Assembly (NCBI GenBank): GCA_964457225.1
Contig: CAYWEM010000024.1
Span: 1 to 28,301, forward strand
Reading direction: 5' to 3'
DNA from: CAYWEM01 sp964457225
GTDB taxonomy: Bacteria; Acidobacteriota; Aminicenantia; UBA2199
Length of the DNA stretch: 28,301 nt
Position numbers and translations under genes: made by a program
The notes under the pieces: generated by a model
What the model was told of the DNA's origin: nothing
What the model saw: only the letters and a program-made list of their open reading frames with translations
Databases searched by the model: none
Shown here: positions 7,802-16,891 of the stretch, in pieces
Position numbering within the stretch: position 1 is the stretch's first letter
Layout of the letters: every line of letters starts with the position of its first letter

Positions 7802-9517
7802 GTGCCGGAAAAAAAGCACTGGCTTTTTTTTGCGCTTTTTCTGGTCGCAGTCTTCACCTTCTCATTTTCCGTAGACAAAGCCAGGCGTAACCAGGGCGGT
7901 TTTCTCTCCGACGAAGCCACTTATTTTTCCATGATCCAGAGCCTGGCTCAGGATGGAGATATAACTTACGAACGACGTGACATCGCCCGCATCAAGGAAC
8001 GTTTCTGGGTGGGGCCGATGGGCCTGTTTCTGAAAAAAGGGGCCGACGGCCGCCTGACCTATTCCAAATCACTGGCTTATCCGCTTTTCGCCGCACCATT
8101 CTTCCTGCTGTTCGACAACCACGGCGTACTGCTTTGCAACGGTTTGATGCTGTTTTTCTGCCTGTTGATGGGTTACCTGCTGCTGCGAAAAACTCATCCG
8201 CCTGAAAAAAGCTTCAGCTTCAGCCTGATTTTCGTTCTCTGTTCGGTCACCCCGATCTACATCTGGTGGTTTACCGCCGATCTGTTCAACTTTTTCGTGC
8301 TGTTCAGCGGCCTTTTCTTTTTCTTTTATCCCTTCCGACGGGCGGGACTTCGTTTTCTGGCCGTGCCCTTTTTCGCCCTGGCCGTCTTTTCCAAGCCCTC
8401 CACCCTGGTGCCGCTGGCCTTCGTTCTGCTGATCCTGCCTTTGAGAAGACGCTGGAAAGATACCATCATCTTCGGCCTGCTCCTGGTACTGGCCCTGGCC
8501 GCCCTGGTCACATTCTATTACACCCAAAGCGGCACGATCAATTTCATGGGCGGCGACCGGCGCACCTTCTATTCCCATTATCCCTACGAACAGCCCGGGT
8601 ATACTTTTGAAAAAGCCCACCAAATGACCGCTTCCGACTACTGGGAAAGATTTCACCTGACTCCGGCCATTGCCGGGCACAACATCTTTTACTATTTTTT
8701 CGGCCGTTTCACCGGCCTGTTGATCTACTTTTTCCCGGCCCTGTTCCTGCTGCTGCTCTTTTTCCTGCAGAAGAAATCGCTTGAAGACTGGCTCATCCTG
8801 GCGGCGATTTGCGCGGGTATCCTGACCCTGGCCCTGCTGGTGCCGGAAAACTATTTCGGCGGAGCCGGTTCAGTGGGCAACCGGTATTTTCTGACCATTT
8901 ACCCCTTGTTTTTCTTCCTGGGCTACAAGGAACGCATTTTCCGCCTGAATTTATTGCCCCTGGCCGCGGCGGCGATTTTCCTGCTGCCCATCATCGCCGA
9001 TGGATTCAATCATTCAGCTTTTCCGGGCAATGCCGGGGAGCTTTTTCCAGCCCGATATTTCCCGCCTGAAAAAACCCAGTACAAGTCACTGCCGTCAAAT
9101 TCAAATCCCAGGGCCTTTAACAACCTGGTTGCAGACAAGTACTGGCTCTTTTTCCTGAACTCGAATTTCTACAGCGTTGAAGCGGAAAACTTCTGGACTT
9201 ACGGCCGGCATGAAGCCGAACTCTTCCTGGTGGTTCCAGAACCGGCCCCGCGGGAAATCTGGATCAAGCTGAGCAACCCCCCAAGGGACAATCGGGTCAG
9301 GGTCATTTTCGAACACCAGAGCCGGACCGTCAAACTGAAGGCCGGTGAAAACCAGGTGATCAAAATCGGCAAACCGGGCGGCCTGGCGGTGGACCGCGGC
9401 CGTATCTACCGGGTTCGCATCCGCAGCGATGAATCCTATTCCCCCTATTTCAGCGAACCCGGCAGCGAAGACCAGCGCCTGCTGGGAGTAAGGGTTCATT
9501 TCGCGCTGGTCCACTGA
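7802..9517 (+). CDS. Polytopic membrane protein, GT-C (ArnT/PMT-like) glycosyltransferase
   Basis: 571 aa. The first membrane segment is at residues 6-22, followed by an outer loop with Asp37-Glu38 in GFLSDEATYFSMIQ, the acidic pair expected in loop 1 of lipid-phosphate-sugar-dependent GT-C enzymes. About ten hydrophobic segments follow to about residue 400. Residues 401-571 form a soluble, predicted extracytoplasmic domain with beta-rich blocks. Members transfer sugars from polyprenyl-phosphate donors to lipids, proteins or glycans; the acceptor here is unknown. The start is a GTG whose only Shine-Dalgarno (GGAGG) overlaps the start codon region; it is kept because the next in-frame Met would remove the first membrane segment. 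The stop is immediately followed by the asnB ATG. Family is inferred from topology and the loop-1 motif, not from close resemblance. Confidence 0.75.
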   Translation: MPEKKHWLFFALFLVAVFTFSFSVDKARRNQGGFLSDEATYFSMIQSLAQDGDITYERRDIARIKERFWVGPMGLFLKKGADGRLTYSKSLAYPLFAAPFFLLFDNHGVLLCNGLMLFFCLLMGYLLLRKTHPPEKSFSFSLIFVLCSVTPIYIWWFTADLFNFFVLFSGLFFFFYPFRRAGLRFLAVPFFALAVFSKPSTLVPLAFVLLILPLRRRWKDTIIFGLLLVLALAALVTFYYTQSGTINFMGGDRRTFYSHYPYEQPGYTFEKAHQMTASDYWERFHLTPAIAGHNIFYYFFGRFTGLLIYFFPALFLLLLFFLQKKSLEDWLILAAICAGILTLALLVPENYFGGAGSVGNRYFLTIYPLFFFLGYKERIFRLNLLPLAAAAIFLLPIIADGFNHSAFPGNAGELFPARYFPPEKTQYKSLPSNSNPRAFNNLVADKYWLFFLNSNFYSVEAENFWTYGRHEAELFLVVPEPAPREIWIKLSNPPRDNRVRVIFEHQSRTVKLKAGENQVIKIGKPGGLAVDRGRIYRVRIRSDESYSPYFSEPGSEDQRLLGVRVHFALVH

Positions 9518-11401
9518 ATGTGCGGCATCTGCGGTTTCAGGCAGTCAGGCTCGCGGGCCGATCAGAACGACCTGCGCAGGATGAACGACCGCCTGATCCA
9601 TCGCGGACCCGACGACCAGGGCAGTTATTTTGACGGCCGAATCGGGCTGGCGGCCCGGCGGCTGAGCATCATCGACCTGGAAACCGGCCACCAGCCTCTC
9701 GCTTCCGCGAGCGGCCGCTGCTGGATAACCTATAACGGTGAAGTTTACAATTTCGCCGAACTGCGCCTCGAACTGGAAGCAAAAGGCGTTGTTTTCCGCA
9801 CCCGGGGTGATACCGAAGTAATAGTCAACCTATACGAAACATACGGACTCTCTTTTCTGGAAAAAATGCGCGGCATGTTCGCCATCGGCATCTACGACCG
9901 GGAAAAAGATCTGCTGCTGCTGGCCCGCGACCGGCTGGGCATCAAGCCGCTCTATTACGCGGAAACTTCCGGAGGGCTGGTATTCGCTTCCGAAATCAAG
10001 GCCATCCTGGAATACCCCGGTTTTGAACGCAGCCTGGACCGGGAAGCCCTGGATCTTTTTCTAACCCTGGAATACATTCCCGCCCCATATTCGATCTTCC
10101 GGGAAATCCGCAAACTGCCGGCCGGTCACCTGCTTCTCCACGACGGCGGGCGCCTGGAAACCAGGCGCTGGTGGCAGGTCAGCCCTTACAGCCTGCCCGC
10201 CGGATTCCCCGAACGACGCGAAATCTTTCTCGATTTACTCAGGGAGTCGGTAAAACTGCGAATGATCAGCGATGTGCCCCTGGGGGCCTTTTTATCCGGA
10301 GGTATTGATTCAAGTTCCATCGTGGCTACCATGGCCGGGCTGTCGAGCCTCCCGGTCAAAACTTTTTCGATAGGTTTTTCGGATCGTTATTACAGTGAAC
10401 TGCCGCATGCCGCCAGGGTGGCCGAAATGTTCAAAACCGAACATTACGTGCGGGTGCTTGAGCCGGATATAGAAAACACGGTATTGGAACTGAGCCGCCA
10501 CCTGGATGAGCCTCTGGGTGATTTTTCCAATTTCCCCACCCTGCTGGTTTCCAGGATCGCCCGGGAACAGGTTACCGTAACCCTTTCCGGAGACGGCGGC
10601 GATGAAATCTTCGGCGGTTACGAACATTACCTGGCCCAGAAAATGGCTCGTTTCCTGGACCGGCCGCCGCTGAATGCACTGCATCCTTTGCTGGCCGGCC
10701 TGGGACGCCTGTTGCCGCCTTCAAAGAAAAAAAAGGGCCTGCTCAACCGAGTTCAGCGCTTCAGTGAAGGCCTGGCCAACGACCGCGGCGACCGTCATTT
10801 CCGCTGGATGCTGTTCCTGTCCTCGGGAGAAAAAAAACGGCTCTACAGCCCGGAAATGCTGCAGAGTGATTTCCTTGACCCCCTGCACCGGCGTGACCCC
10901 TTCCGGGCTTTTTTCCAGGAAGCCCTGGACTATTCACAGTTGAATGGAGAATTGTATCTCGATTTGAAAACTTACCTGGTCGATGACATTCTGGTCAAGG
11001 TCGACCGCATGAGCATGGCCGCTTCCCTGGAAGCCCGGGTGCCACTGCTGGACCACCACCTGGTCAACTTCGCCTTTTCCCTGGAAGAAGATCAGAAAAT
11101 TCAGGGCCGGACCGGCAAATGGTTTTTCAAAAAAGCGATGGAAGGCATACTGCCCCCGGATATCCTCTACCGGCGCAAGGAAGGTTTCTCCATCCCGATC
11201 AAGAACTGGCTGAAAGAAGAATTGCGCGGACTGATGTCCGATGCGCTCAACAACAGGAAACTAAAAGAACTGGAATTGTTTAACCCGGAATACGTACAAA
11301 GGCTGATGACGGAACACCTGGACGGCAAGCGGAACCACTCTCACCGCCTCTGGCCGCTGGTTCTTTTTTCGCTCTGGCGGGACAACTACCTGCCGGGCTG
11401 A
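9518..11401 (+). CDS. asnB: Glutamine-hydrolysing asparagine synthase family protein AsnB
   Basis: 627 aa, typical length. It combines an N-terminal class-II glutamine amidotransferase domain and a C-terminal ATP-pyrophosphatase domain. Cys2 (MCGICGF) is the N-terminal nucleophile; RLSIID (48-53) and YNGEVYN (72-78) bind glutamine. The PP-loop is SGGIDSS (260-266), followed by the conserved SGDGGDEIFGGY block. The reaction is transfer of glutamine amide nitrogen to an ATP-activated carboxylate, normally aspartate. AsnB paralogues in surface-polysaccharide loci amidate sugar acids or other cell-wall carboxylates instead. The ATG directly abuts the TGA of the GT-C gene and has no Shine-Dalgarno of its own, so expression should be coupled. 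The context makes a role in glycan modification plausible but unproven. Confidence 0.93.
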   Translation: MCGICGFRQSGSRADQNDLRRMNDRLIHRGPDDQGSYFDGRIGLAARRLSIIDLETGHQPLASASGRCWITYNGEVYNFAELRLELEAKGVVFRTRGDTEVIVNLYETYGLSFLEKMRGMFAIGIYDREKDLLLLARDRLGIKPLYYAETSGGLVFASEIKAILEYPGFERSLDREALDLFLTLEYIPAPYSIFREIRKLPAGHLLLHDGGRLETRRWWQVSPYSLPAGFPERREIFLDLLRESVKLRMISDVPLGAFLSGGIDSSSIVATMAGLSSLPVKTFSIGFSDRYYSELPHAARVAEMFKTEHYVRVLEPDIENTVLELSRHLDEPLGDFSNFPTLLVSRIAREQVTVTLSGDGGDEIFGGYEHYLAQKMARFLDRPPLNALHPLLAGLGRLLPPSKKKKGLLNRVQRFSEGLANDRGDRHFRWMLFLSSGEKKRLYSPEMLQSDFLDPLHRRDPFRAFFQEALDYSQLNGELYLDLKTYLVDDILVKVDRMSMAASLEARVPLLDHHLVNFAFSLEEDQKIQGRTGKWFFKKAMEGILPPDILYRRKEGFSIPIKNWLKEELRGLMSDALNNRKLKELELFNPEYVQRLMTEHLDGKRNHSHRLWPLVLFSLWRDNYLPG

Positions 11402-11429
11402 GCCATCCCGATTGCCGGGAAACTCCACT

Positions 11430-13070
11430 TCAGCGGCCGGCGTGGGCCCGGTCAAGAAGGTCGTGTACTTCCTTGATCGGGGCGAAAGCAAAGGCCGGCA
11501 GCACCAGTGAAACCTGGAAAGCATAGGCCAGGGCTCCGTTCCACAGGCCGGGATGCTCCCAGATCTTGGAGGGCAGACCGGGGAAGAGATCCTTCTGATC
11601 GACCATGGCCCGGCTCTGATCACAGAAACGTCTGAAATCAAAGGGCCGACCCTGAAAATCTCGCCTGGTCAGGTAAAGATCCACCGGGTTGAAATAGGCG
11701 GCCCGGCGCTGAAACACTTCGTTTTCCCTGCCGCCTTCAAGCTCATGTATTTCCACAGTACTGGCCTTCTCCACCCTGAGCGGCAAACCGGCGCAATTGA
11801 AAGTCATGGGCAGAACGAAACCGCCCCCACCCTTCTGACCCGGAGGCAGGGGCACGTAACCGACCAGGGCCAGCGGACGGTCAAGCAGGTCCAGCAGGGC
11901 CCGGCTGCGTTGCTGAGAAGGCATTCCGAGCAGTGGGGCGAAATCACCCCGGCAATGCAGTTTTTCTCTGACAAAGGCCAGGATTCGGCTACATTCGGCA
12001 TCGGTGAGAGGACCGGCTTTGGCTTGTCCGGCGAAAGCATGCAGCTGGGCTTCCAATTCTCCGGCCAGCCCCCGCATGGCCCGCCGCCAGGATACCAGGC
12101 GAGAGTTAAGGCCCTCCCGGGTGACGTTGTCGATGTTTCGGACCCAGAAGCCGTGAACATGGTCCAGGGAATTTAGATTGTTCAGCAGTGAACCGTGACC
12201 GGCGCGGCGGATCACCAGCTTTCCGTCGGCCGGATCACGTAGTGGCCGGCCGTCGCGCAGATCCAGGGCCAGGGCATCGCTCCCGGCAGCCTGGTAGGAA
12301 AAGGAGATGATGAAATCGCCCGGTTGTCCCTCCCGGAGCATTCTGCAGCGTACTTCTTCAGCCGCGTCCCGGACTTTTTCAAGGTGTTCCGGACTGACCG
12401 CCAGGTGTATTTCCGTTCGCTGCGGGCAAAGCCTGGCGGCAAAGCGGATATGCTCCTCCAGGGCGGTTCGATTCTCAGAGGGCCGGTAGTGATGCACCGG
12501 CAGGAGCGCCTTGGGCAAACTTTCCAGGCCGAGATCTTCCAGCATGAATTTAAAGACCTGGTCCGCTTGCTCATGCTCCAGGGCGCGGTCCAGGTTGAAA
12601 GAGGCCGCCTCGGCCCGCTCGGCCAGCAAAGTGCTGAAAGGCAACCGGCCCCGGCGCAGGGCTGAAAACAGCCGACGCAGGGAAGCACGGTCAGCCCGGC
12701 GACCGGCCGCGGCCAGACGCTTCAGGTTGGTTTGCAGGTCAGCGCCGAAATGAACGACTTCCCGCGGCAGCCTGAACAGGCGCGATGCCGCCCCAGCCGC
12801 CGGAACGAAATACAGAGAGGGGCAGGCCGCTTCCAGGTCCCTGAAGCGCCCTGCCAGGGAGATAAGCCGCCCGCGGTCAAATTCCAGCAGGTAACCGTTG
12901 TCCGGTCGCACGGCATCCAGGGGACGCACCGGGGATACCCCCCTGCGCATCTGAATGACCTGCCTGGCGGCCAACTCGGGAGACAGACCGTGGCCCTTGA
13001 TTTCCTCCAGGTCGGCAGTCGTAAACTCGAAATCCAGCCGCCTGTCTTTCATTCTTTCCATGTTTTCCAT
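11430..13070 (-). CDS. DUF4301 family protein, function unknown
   Basis: 546 aa from the ATG at 13070. The N-terminus FTTADLEEIKGHGLSPELAA followed by a long alpha/beta protein matches my memory of DUF4301, an uncharacterised family. Segments such as YFVPAAGAASRLFR (glycine/alanine-rich loop after a strand) and PLALVGYVPLPPGQKGGGGF hint at a nucleotide- or sugar-binding fold, but I would not name an activity. Start choice: a TTG at 13082 lies inside the predicted -10 hexamer, so ATG 13070, 13061 or 13052 is more likely, and 13070 would give a leader of only about 4 nt. The GGGAGG upstream lies in the promoter spacer and is probably not a ribosome-binding site. It stands as a single gene, convergent with asnB (28-bp gap) and divergent from the beta-barrel gene. 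Confidence 0.75.
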   Translation of the reverse strand: MENMERMKDRRLDFEFTTADLEEIKGHGLSPELAARQVIQMRRGVSPVRPLDAVRPDNGYLLEFDRGRLISLAGRFRDLEAACPSLYFVPAAGAASRLFRLPREVVHFGADLQTNLKRLAAAGRRADRASLRRLFSALRRGRLPFSTLLAERAEAASFNLDRALEHEQADQVFKFMLEDLGLESLPKALLPVHHYRPSENRTALEEHIRFAARLCPQRTEIHLAVSPEHLEKVRDAAEEVRCRMLREGQPGDFIISFSYQAAGSDALALDLRDGRPLRDPADGKLVIRRAGHGSLLNNLNSLDHVHGFWVRNIDNVTREGLNSRLVSWRRAMRGLAGELEAQLHAFAGQAKAGPLTDAECSRILAFVREKLHCRGDFAPLLGMPSQQRSRALLDLLDRPLALVGYVPLPPGQKGGGGFVLPMTFNCAGLPLRVEKASTVEIHELEGGRENEVFQRRAAYFNPVDLYLTRRDFQGRPFDFRRFCDQSRAMVDQKDLFPGLPSKIWEHPGLWNGALAYAFQVSLVLPAFAFAPIKEVHDLLDRAHAGR

Positions 13071-13080
13071 TCCGACTGAC

Positions 13081-13110
13081 AATATACCTCCCGGCCCGGC
13101 CGACTGTCAA
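13081..13110 (-). promoter_or_regulatory. Promoter for the DUF4301 gene
   Basis: Minus strand TTGACA (13110-13105, perfect), 18-bp spacer, TATATT (13086-13081, 5/6). Predicted transcription start near 13074, four bases before the ATG at 13070. Confidence 0.6.
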
Positions 13111-13132
13111 CTTGGGGACCATGCCTTTTGAA

Positions 13133-13161
13133 TTGACTTTTCCCGGCCGTTCATTTATATT
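13133..13161 (+). promoter_or_regulatory. Promoter for the beta-barrel/subtilisin/recN/miaB operon
   Basis: TTGACT (13133-13138, 5/6), exactly 17 bp, TATATT (13156-13161, 5/6). Predicted start near 13168, with a 29-nt leader containing AGGAGG. It is divergent from the DUF4301 promoter; the two -35 boxes are about 22 bp apart, so shared regulation is possible. Confidence 0.7.
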
Positions 13162-13196
13162 TTCATTATTGCCCTCCAGGCATTCAGGAGGCTTTC

Positions 13197-13949
13197 ATGA
13201 AAAAAACTCTCCTCTGCAGCCTGCTTTTCCTGCTGGCACTCTCCACCTGCCAGGCCAGCGAAGCACCTAAAACCAGCGGTTTGAACTTCAGCACCGGCCT
13301 GGCTTTCAATTTGGGAGTGATTCCGGTTCAGGACAGTGAAGCGGCCTTAAGCAACGAAATCGTCCTGATGTCACCGGCACTCCTGGTTGAACTGGAAATC
13401 TTCGATTACATCAGCCTGGGAGTAATGCTGGGATACAACCTCAGTTATCACCGGGAACCGCTCGATTTCCAGGAACTGCCGCTCAGCCTGCGCCTTGACC
13501 AGGAAAAATTTTCCGGACCGCTCTTCGGGGTTTACGCCAAGGCCGATCCCCTGCATTTCGGAGATTTCATGGTCAAACTGCGGGCGGCATTCACCCTTGG
13601 CCTGCACGGTGGACGTGACTGGCTGCTGGAACTTCCGGTAGTCGAGGGTACGGCCCTGGGCCGTTCCCGGCTGGTAGAAATGAGCGCCGAGGCATTACTG
13701 GGCTACCAGGGCATACCCAACCTGCGCCTGTTCATCGGCCCCAGCCTCAACCTGCTGCGGAGCACACTCAAGCTCGAACAGGAAATAGCCGAGTTGGAAG
13801 GCCTCCAGGAAATCAGGCTGCGCCAGAAACGGGCCGTCGGCGCCCTGCTGGGAGCATCACTTGATATCAGCAGCCATTGGGAGGCCAGCCTGAAAGCCTT
13901 CCTGCTGAACCGGACGGCCCTGGTTCTGGAATTTCTCTACGTGTTTTAG
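13197..13949 (+). CDS. Exported outer-membrane beta-barrel-like protein, unknown family
   Basis: 250 aa. Residues 1-20 are a signal peptide (MKKTLLCSLLFLLALSTCQA, likely cut before SEA). The mature part consists of alternating amphipathic strands, for example LNFSTGLAFNLGVIP, YISLGVMLGYNLSYH, LFGVYAKADP, VKLRAAFTLGLH and LRLFIGPSLNLL. It ends VLEFLYVF; a terminal Phe after a strand is the usual outer-membrane insertion signal. An 8-stranded barrel is plausible. AGGAGG lies six bases before the ATG. The next gene, a subtilisin, starts nine bases after the stop, suggesting the two exported proteins are made together. I do not recognise a named family. Confidence 0.75.
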   Translation: MKKTLLCSLLFLLALSTCQASEAPKTSGLNFSTGLAFNLGVIPVQDSEAALSNEIVLMSPALLVELEIFDYISLGVMLGYNLSYHREPLDFQELPLSLRLDQEKFSGPLFGVYAKADPLHFGDFMVKLRAAFTLGLHGGRDWLLELPVVEGTALGRSRLVEMSAEALLGYQGIPNLRLFIGPSLNLLRSTLKLEQEIAELEGLQEIRLRQKRAVGALLGASLDISSHWEASLKAFLLNRTALVLEFLYVF

Positions 13950-13958
13950 GAGCCGAAA

Positions 13959-15266
13959 ATGAAGAAAAAAGCTTTGCTTTTTGTATTACTGACCAGTTGC
14001 TGGCTCTTTTCCGGAACCGGCGGCCATGAAACGGATTTCCCCCTGTACAATGACGGCCTGCCCCGGCAGAGTGCCACCTTGCGCTACCTGGAAGATGAAA
14101 TCATCGTCAAACCGAGCCTGGCCGCAATGCACCCGGGCAGGCGGGACAGACTGCTGGGAAAATACCACCAACGCCTGGAACGGGTTGAAGTAATCGAAGA
14201 GCTGGGCCTGCTGAGCCTGAAACTGAAGCCTGAGCATTCCCTGCTGGAAATGAAAGAAGAACTGGCCGCTGAAAGCTGGGTGGCCGATGTTTCCCTGAAT
14301 TACCTGGCCGGGATCAGCCGCACTCCGAACGATCAATTTTTCAATTTCCAGTATGCCCTGCGCAATACCGGTCAGACCGTGGTCAGCCAGATCAACTACA
14401 GCGGCACCAGCGGTGCGGACATCAAGGCCGTTGAGGGCTGGGACTGGTCCATATCCTCCGAAGAAGTGATCGTGGCCGTCATCGACACCGGCGTTCATTT
14501 TCTGCACGAAGACCTGAAAAACAAGCTGGTTCCCGGTTACAACTTCGTTCATGACAACAACAACCCCCAGGATGATGAGGGCCACGGCACCATGGTGGCC
14601 TCGATAATCGCCGCCGAAAGCAATAACGGCATAGGCATCGCCGGAGTGGCCTGGAACGCCCGCATAATGCCGATCAAGGCTTTAAACGCCGATGGTGTGG
14701 GTTCTTATGTCACCATAGCACTGGCCATCAGGTACGCCGCGGACCAGGGCGCCCGTATCGTCAACCTGAGCCTGGGTGGCCCGGTCGACAGTTTCATTCT
14801 CCGGGATGCCTGCCAGTACGCCGTTCAGCGGGGAGTACTCCTGGTTGCCGCCACCGGGAACGATGCCGGACAAGTAAGATACCCGGCCGCCTACGCCGAT
14901 CTGGCACTGGCCGTAGGGGCCAGTGACGCCAATGACCAGCTGGCCTCGTTTTCCAACTTCGGTCCCCAGGTGGACCTGGTCGCCCCGGGAGTCTACATTC
15001 TCTGCGCGCTCTTTTCCCCGACTGAACCCGAAAACACCAGGGCCTACGTTTTCGCCAGCGGCACTTCCATGGCCGCTCCGCACGTAGCCGGGGCGGCAGC
15101 TCTGGTCATGTCACTCAAACCCGGATTGAGCGCGGCCCAGGTCGCAGCCCTGCTGCGTTACACGGCCGATGACGTCAATTACGTGAATCATCCCGGCATT
15201 GACAACTTCATGGGCTACGGCAGGCTGAACCTGAAAACACTGCTTGCCCCTTTTCTGCTGAAATAG
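13959..15266 (+). CDS. Exported subtilisin-like (S8) serine protease with prodomain
   Basis: 435 aa. A signal peptide occupies about residues 1-22. Residues about 40-117 form an inhibitor-like prodomain (DEIIVKPSL at its start, then a DVSLNYL strand), as in secreted subtilases. The catalytic domain has a complete triad: Asp176 in AVIDTG, His209 in GHGTMVAS and Ser370 in SGTSMAAPHVAG, plus oxyanion Asn301 in AATGND. Length and motifs indicate an active enzyme released after propeptide removal. No C-terminal sorting or anchor domain follows; the protein ends soon after the final helix. TAGGAG, including the previous gene's stop, serves as ribosome-binding site. Substrate is unknown; processing of the preceding beta-barrel protein or of envelope proteins is only an inference from position. 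Confidence 0.93.
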   Translation: MKKKALLFVLLTSCWLFSGTGGHETDFPLYNDGLPRQSATLRYLEDEIIVKPSLAAMHPGRRDRLLGKYHQRLERVEVIEELGLLSLKLKPEHSLLEMKEELAAESWVADVSLNYLAGISRTPNDQFFNFQYALRNTGQTVVSQINYSGTSGADIKAVEGWDWSISSEEVIVAVIDTGVHFLHEDLKNKLVPGYNFVHDNNNPQDDEGHGTMVASIIAAESNNGIGIAGVAWNARIMPIKALNADGVGSYVTIALAIRYAADQGARIVNLSLGGPVDSFILRDACQYAVQRGVLLVAATGNDAGQVRYPAAYADLALAVGASDANDQLASFSNFGPQVDLVAPGVYILCALFSPTEPENTRAYVFASGTSMAAPHVAGAAALVMSLKPGLSAAQVAALLRYTADDVNYVNHPGIDNFMGYGRLNLKTLLAPFLLK

Positions 15267-15268
15267 CA

Positions 15269-16891
15269 GTGCTGCAGAGACTGGTAGTCGAAAACCTGGC
15301 CGTGGTGGAGCGCTCGGAAATAGTTTTCGGGCCCAACCTGAACGTGCTGACCGGAGAAACCGGGGCCGGGAAATCAATTCTCATCGATGCTCTGAAATTG
15401 CTGGTGGAAAAAAAGCATCCGCCCCACATAATACGCGAAGGACAGGAAAAAACCGTGGTGGAAGCCCTTTTCAGCCACGAAGAGGATGAGACTGTACTGC
15501 GGCGTGAAGTCAGCGCCGGGCGTTCCAGCGCCTTCATCAACGGACGCCTGGCCACCTTTGTCCAAATCCGGGAATGTGCCGATGGATTGCTGGCCATTCA
15601 CGGTCAACGCGACCATGACTTTCTGCTCAATGAAAGCAATCACCGACGTTATCTGGATCTTTACGCCGCCGGGCATGAACTGCTGGCCGGGCTGGCCGCT
15701 GAAGTGAAAAACATCCGCCGGGCCTCCAGGGAACTGGAAAAACTGGAGGAGCGCCGCCGCAGGCGCACTGAAAGACTCGAACTGCTGGCCTTCCAGATTG
15801 CTGAAATAGATGCCCTGGGACTGGCCGCCGGCCAGGAGGAAGAACTGCAGAACCGGCTGGCCATTCTGGCTGCATCGGAGGAAATCCTCAGCCGCAGTGA
15901 AGAATCACTCAACCTGATGTACAGCGGCGAGCCGTCGATTCACTCCCTGCTGGCCCGCTGTCTGGAACACGGCCAGGCCCTGTCCGGCTTCTTCCCGGAC
16001 CTGGCCGTCCTGCACGAGGAAATGGAACGCTTTCAGAGCCTGGTTCCGGAAATCGCCCGCCGGGTTCAATCCTGCCAGGAAAACTGCGAGTTTGACCCGT
16101 CTGCCTTCGATGAACTGGCCGGCAAACAGCAACGCCTGGCCCGCTTGAAAACCCGCCACCAGACCGACCTTGACGGATTGCTCCAGTTGGCCGGGGACTG
16201 GCGCCGGGAAAGAAATGAATTACTCGGACTGGATCTGCAGCTGGAAGACCTGCAGCAGGAAATTGCGGCCGGACTGGAAAAATACAGCCTGATCCAGCAG
16301 GATTTGCGCAGCCTGCGACGCCGGGCCGCCTCCGAGCTGGAGCTGGCCGTCGGCGCTGAACTGGCCAAACTGGAAATGAAGCACGCCTGCTTCCAGGTAG
16401 GAATCGAAGAACGCAGTCCCAGCCTGGAAAACCTGAGTGAGAACGGTTGCGACCGCATCCGCTTCTTTTTCAGCGCCAATCCGGGACAGCCGGCCGGTCC
16501 GCTCAGTGAAGTCGCTTCCGGCGGCGAACTGTCGCGCCTGATGCTGGTTTTGCAGGCCCTGGGCCGGGATGAAAAGGATATCACCTTCATTTTTGATGAA
16601 ATAGATGCCGGAATAGGTGGTCGCACCGCCGAGTTCGTGGGTGAAAAGCTTCGCCAGATAGCGGCCCGCAACCAGGTGATCTGCATCTCACACCTGCCCC
16701 AGATAGCTTCCTTTGCCGACCATCATTTCCAGGTCAGCAAGGAAATCAGGGACAACCGTACTTTCAGCTCGGTACAACAACTGGACCTGGAAGAACGCCG
16801 GCGTGAAATTGCCCGGCTGATGGCCGGAACTTCCAGTCATGAGGACGTGCTGAAAGCAGCGGCCAGACTACTGGAAAAAAACAGCAGATGA
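15269..16891 (+). CDS. recN: DNA repair ATPase RecN
   Basis: 540 aa, normal for RecN, an SMC-like ATPase that acts early in double-strand-break repair. Walker A is GETGAGKS (29-36). A long charged coiled-coil arm runs from about residue 150 to 380. The signature motif is SGGELSRLMLVLQAL and Walker B is FIFDEIDAGIGG, followed by the CISHLPQIASFADHHFQV block. The start is a GTG two bases after the subtilisin stop, with no Shine-Dalgarno sequence, so translation is probably reinitiation. The stop overlaps miaB by ATGA. Repair and tRNA-modification genes lying downstream of exported proteins is an unusual operon composition. Confidence 0.96.
   Translation: MLQRLVVENLAVVERSEIVFGPNLNVLTGETGAGKSILIDALKLLVEKKHPPHIIREGQEKTVVEALFSHEEDETVLRREVSAGRSSAFINGRLATFVQIRECADGLLAIHGQRDHDFLLNESNHRRYLDLYAAGHELLAGLAAEVKNIRRASRELEKLEERRRRRTERLELLAFQIAEIDALGLAAGQEEELQNRLAILAASEEILSRSEESLNLMYSGEPSIHSLLARCLEHGQALSGFFPDLAVLHEEMERFQSLVPEIARRVQSCQENCEFDPSAFDELAGKQQRLARLKTRHQTDLDGLLQLAGDWRRERNELLGLDLQLEDLQQEIAAGLEKYSLIQQDLRSLRRRAASELELAVGAELAKLEMKHACFQVGIEERSPSLENLSENGCDRIRFFFSANPGQPAGPLSEVASGGELSRLMLVLQALGRDEKDITFIFDEIDAGIGGRTAEFVGEKLRQIAARNQVICISHLPQIASFADHHFQVSKEIRDNRTFSSVQQLDLEERRREIARLMAGTSSHEDVLKAAARLLEKNSR

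Noticed and set aside
13088..13093. GGGAGG as ribosome-binding site for a TTG start of the DUF4301 gene
   Set aside because: The TTG overlaps the predicted -10 hexamer, so the site would lie upstream of the transcript.
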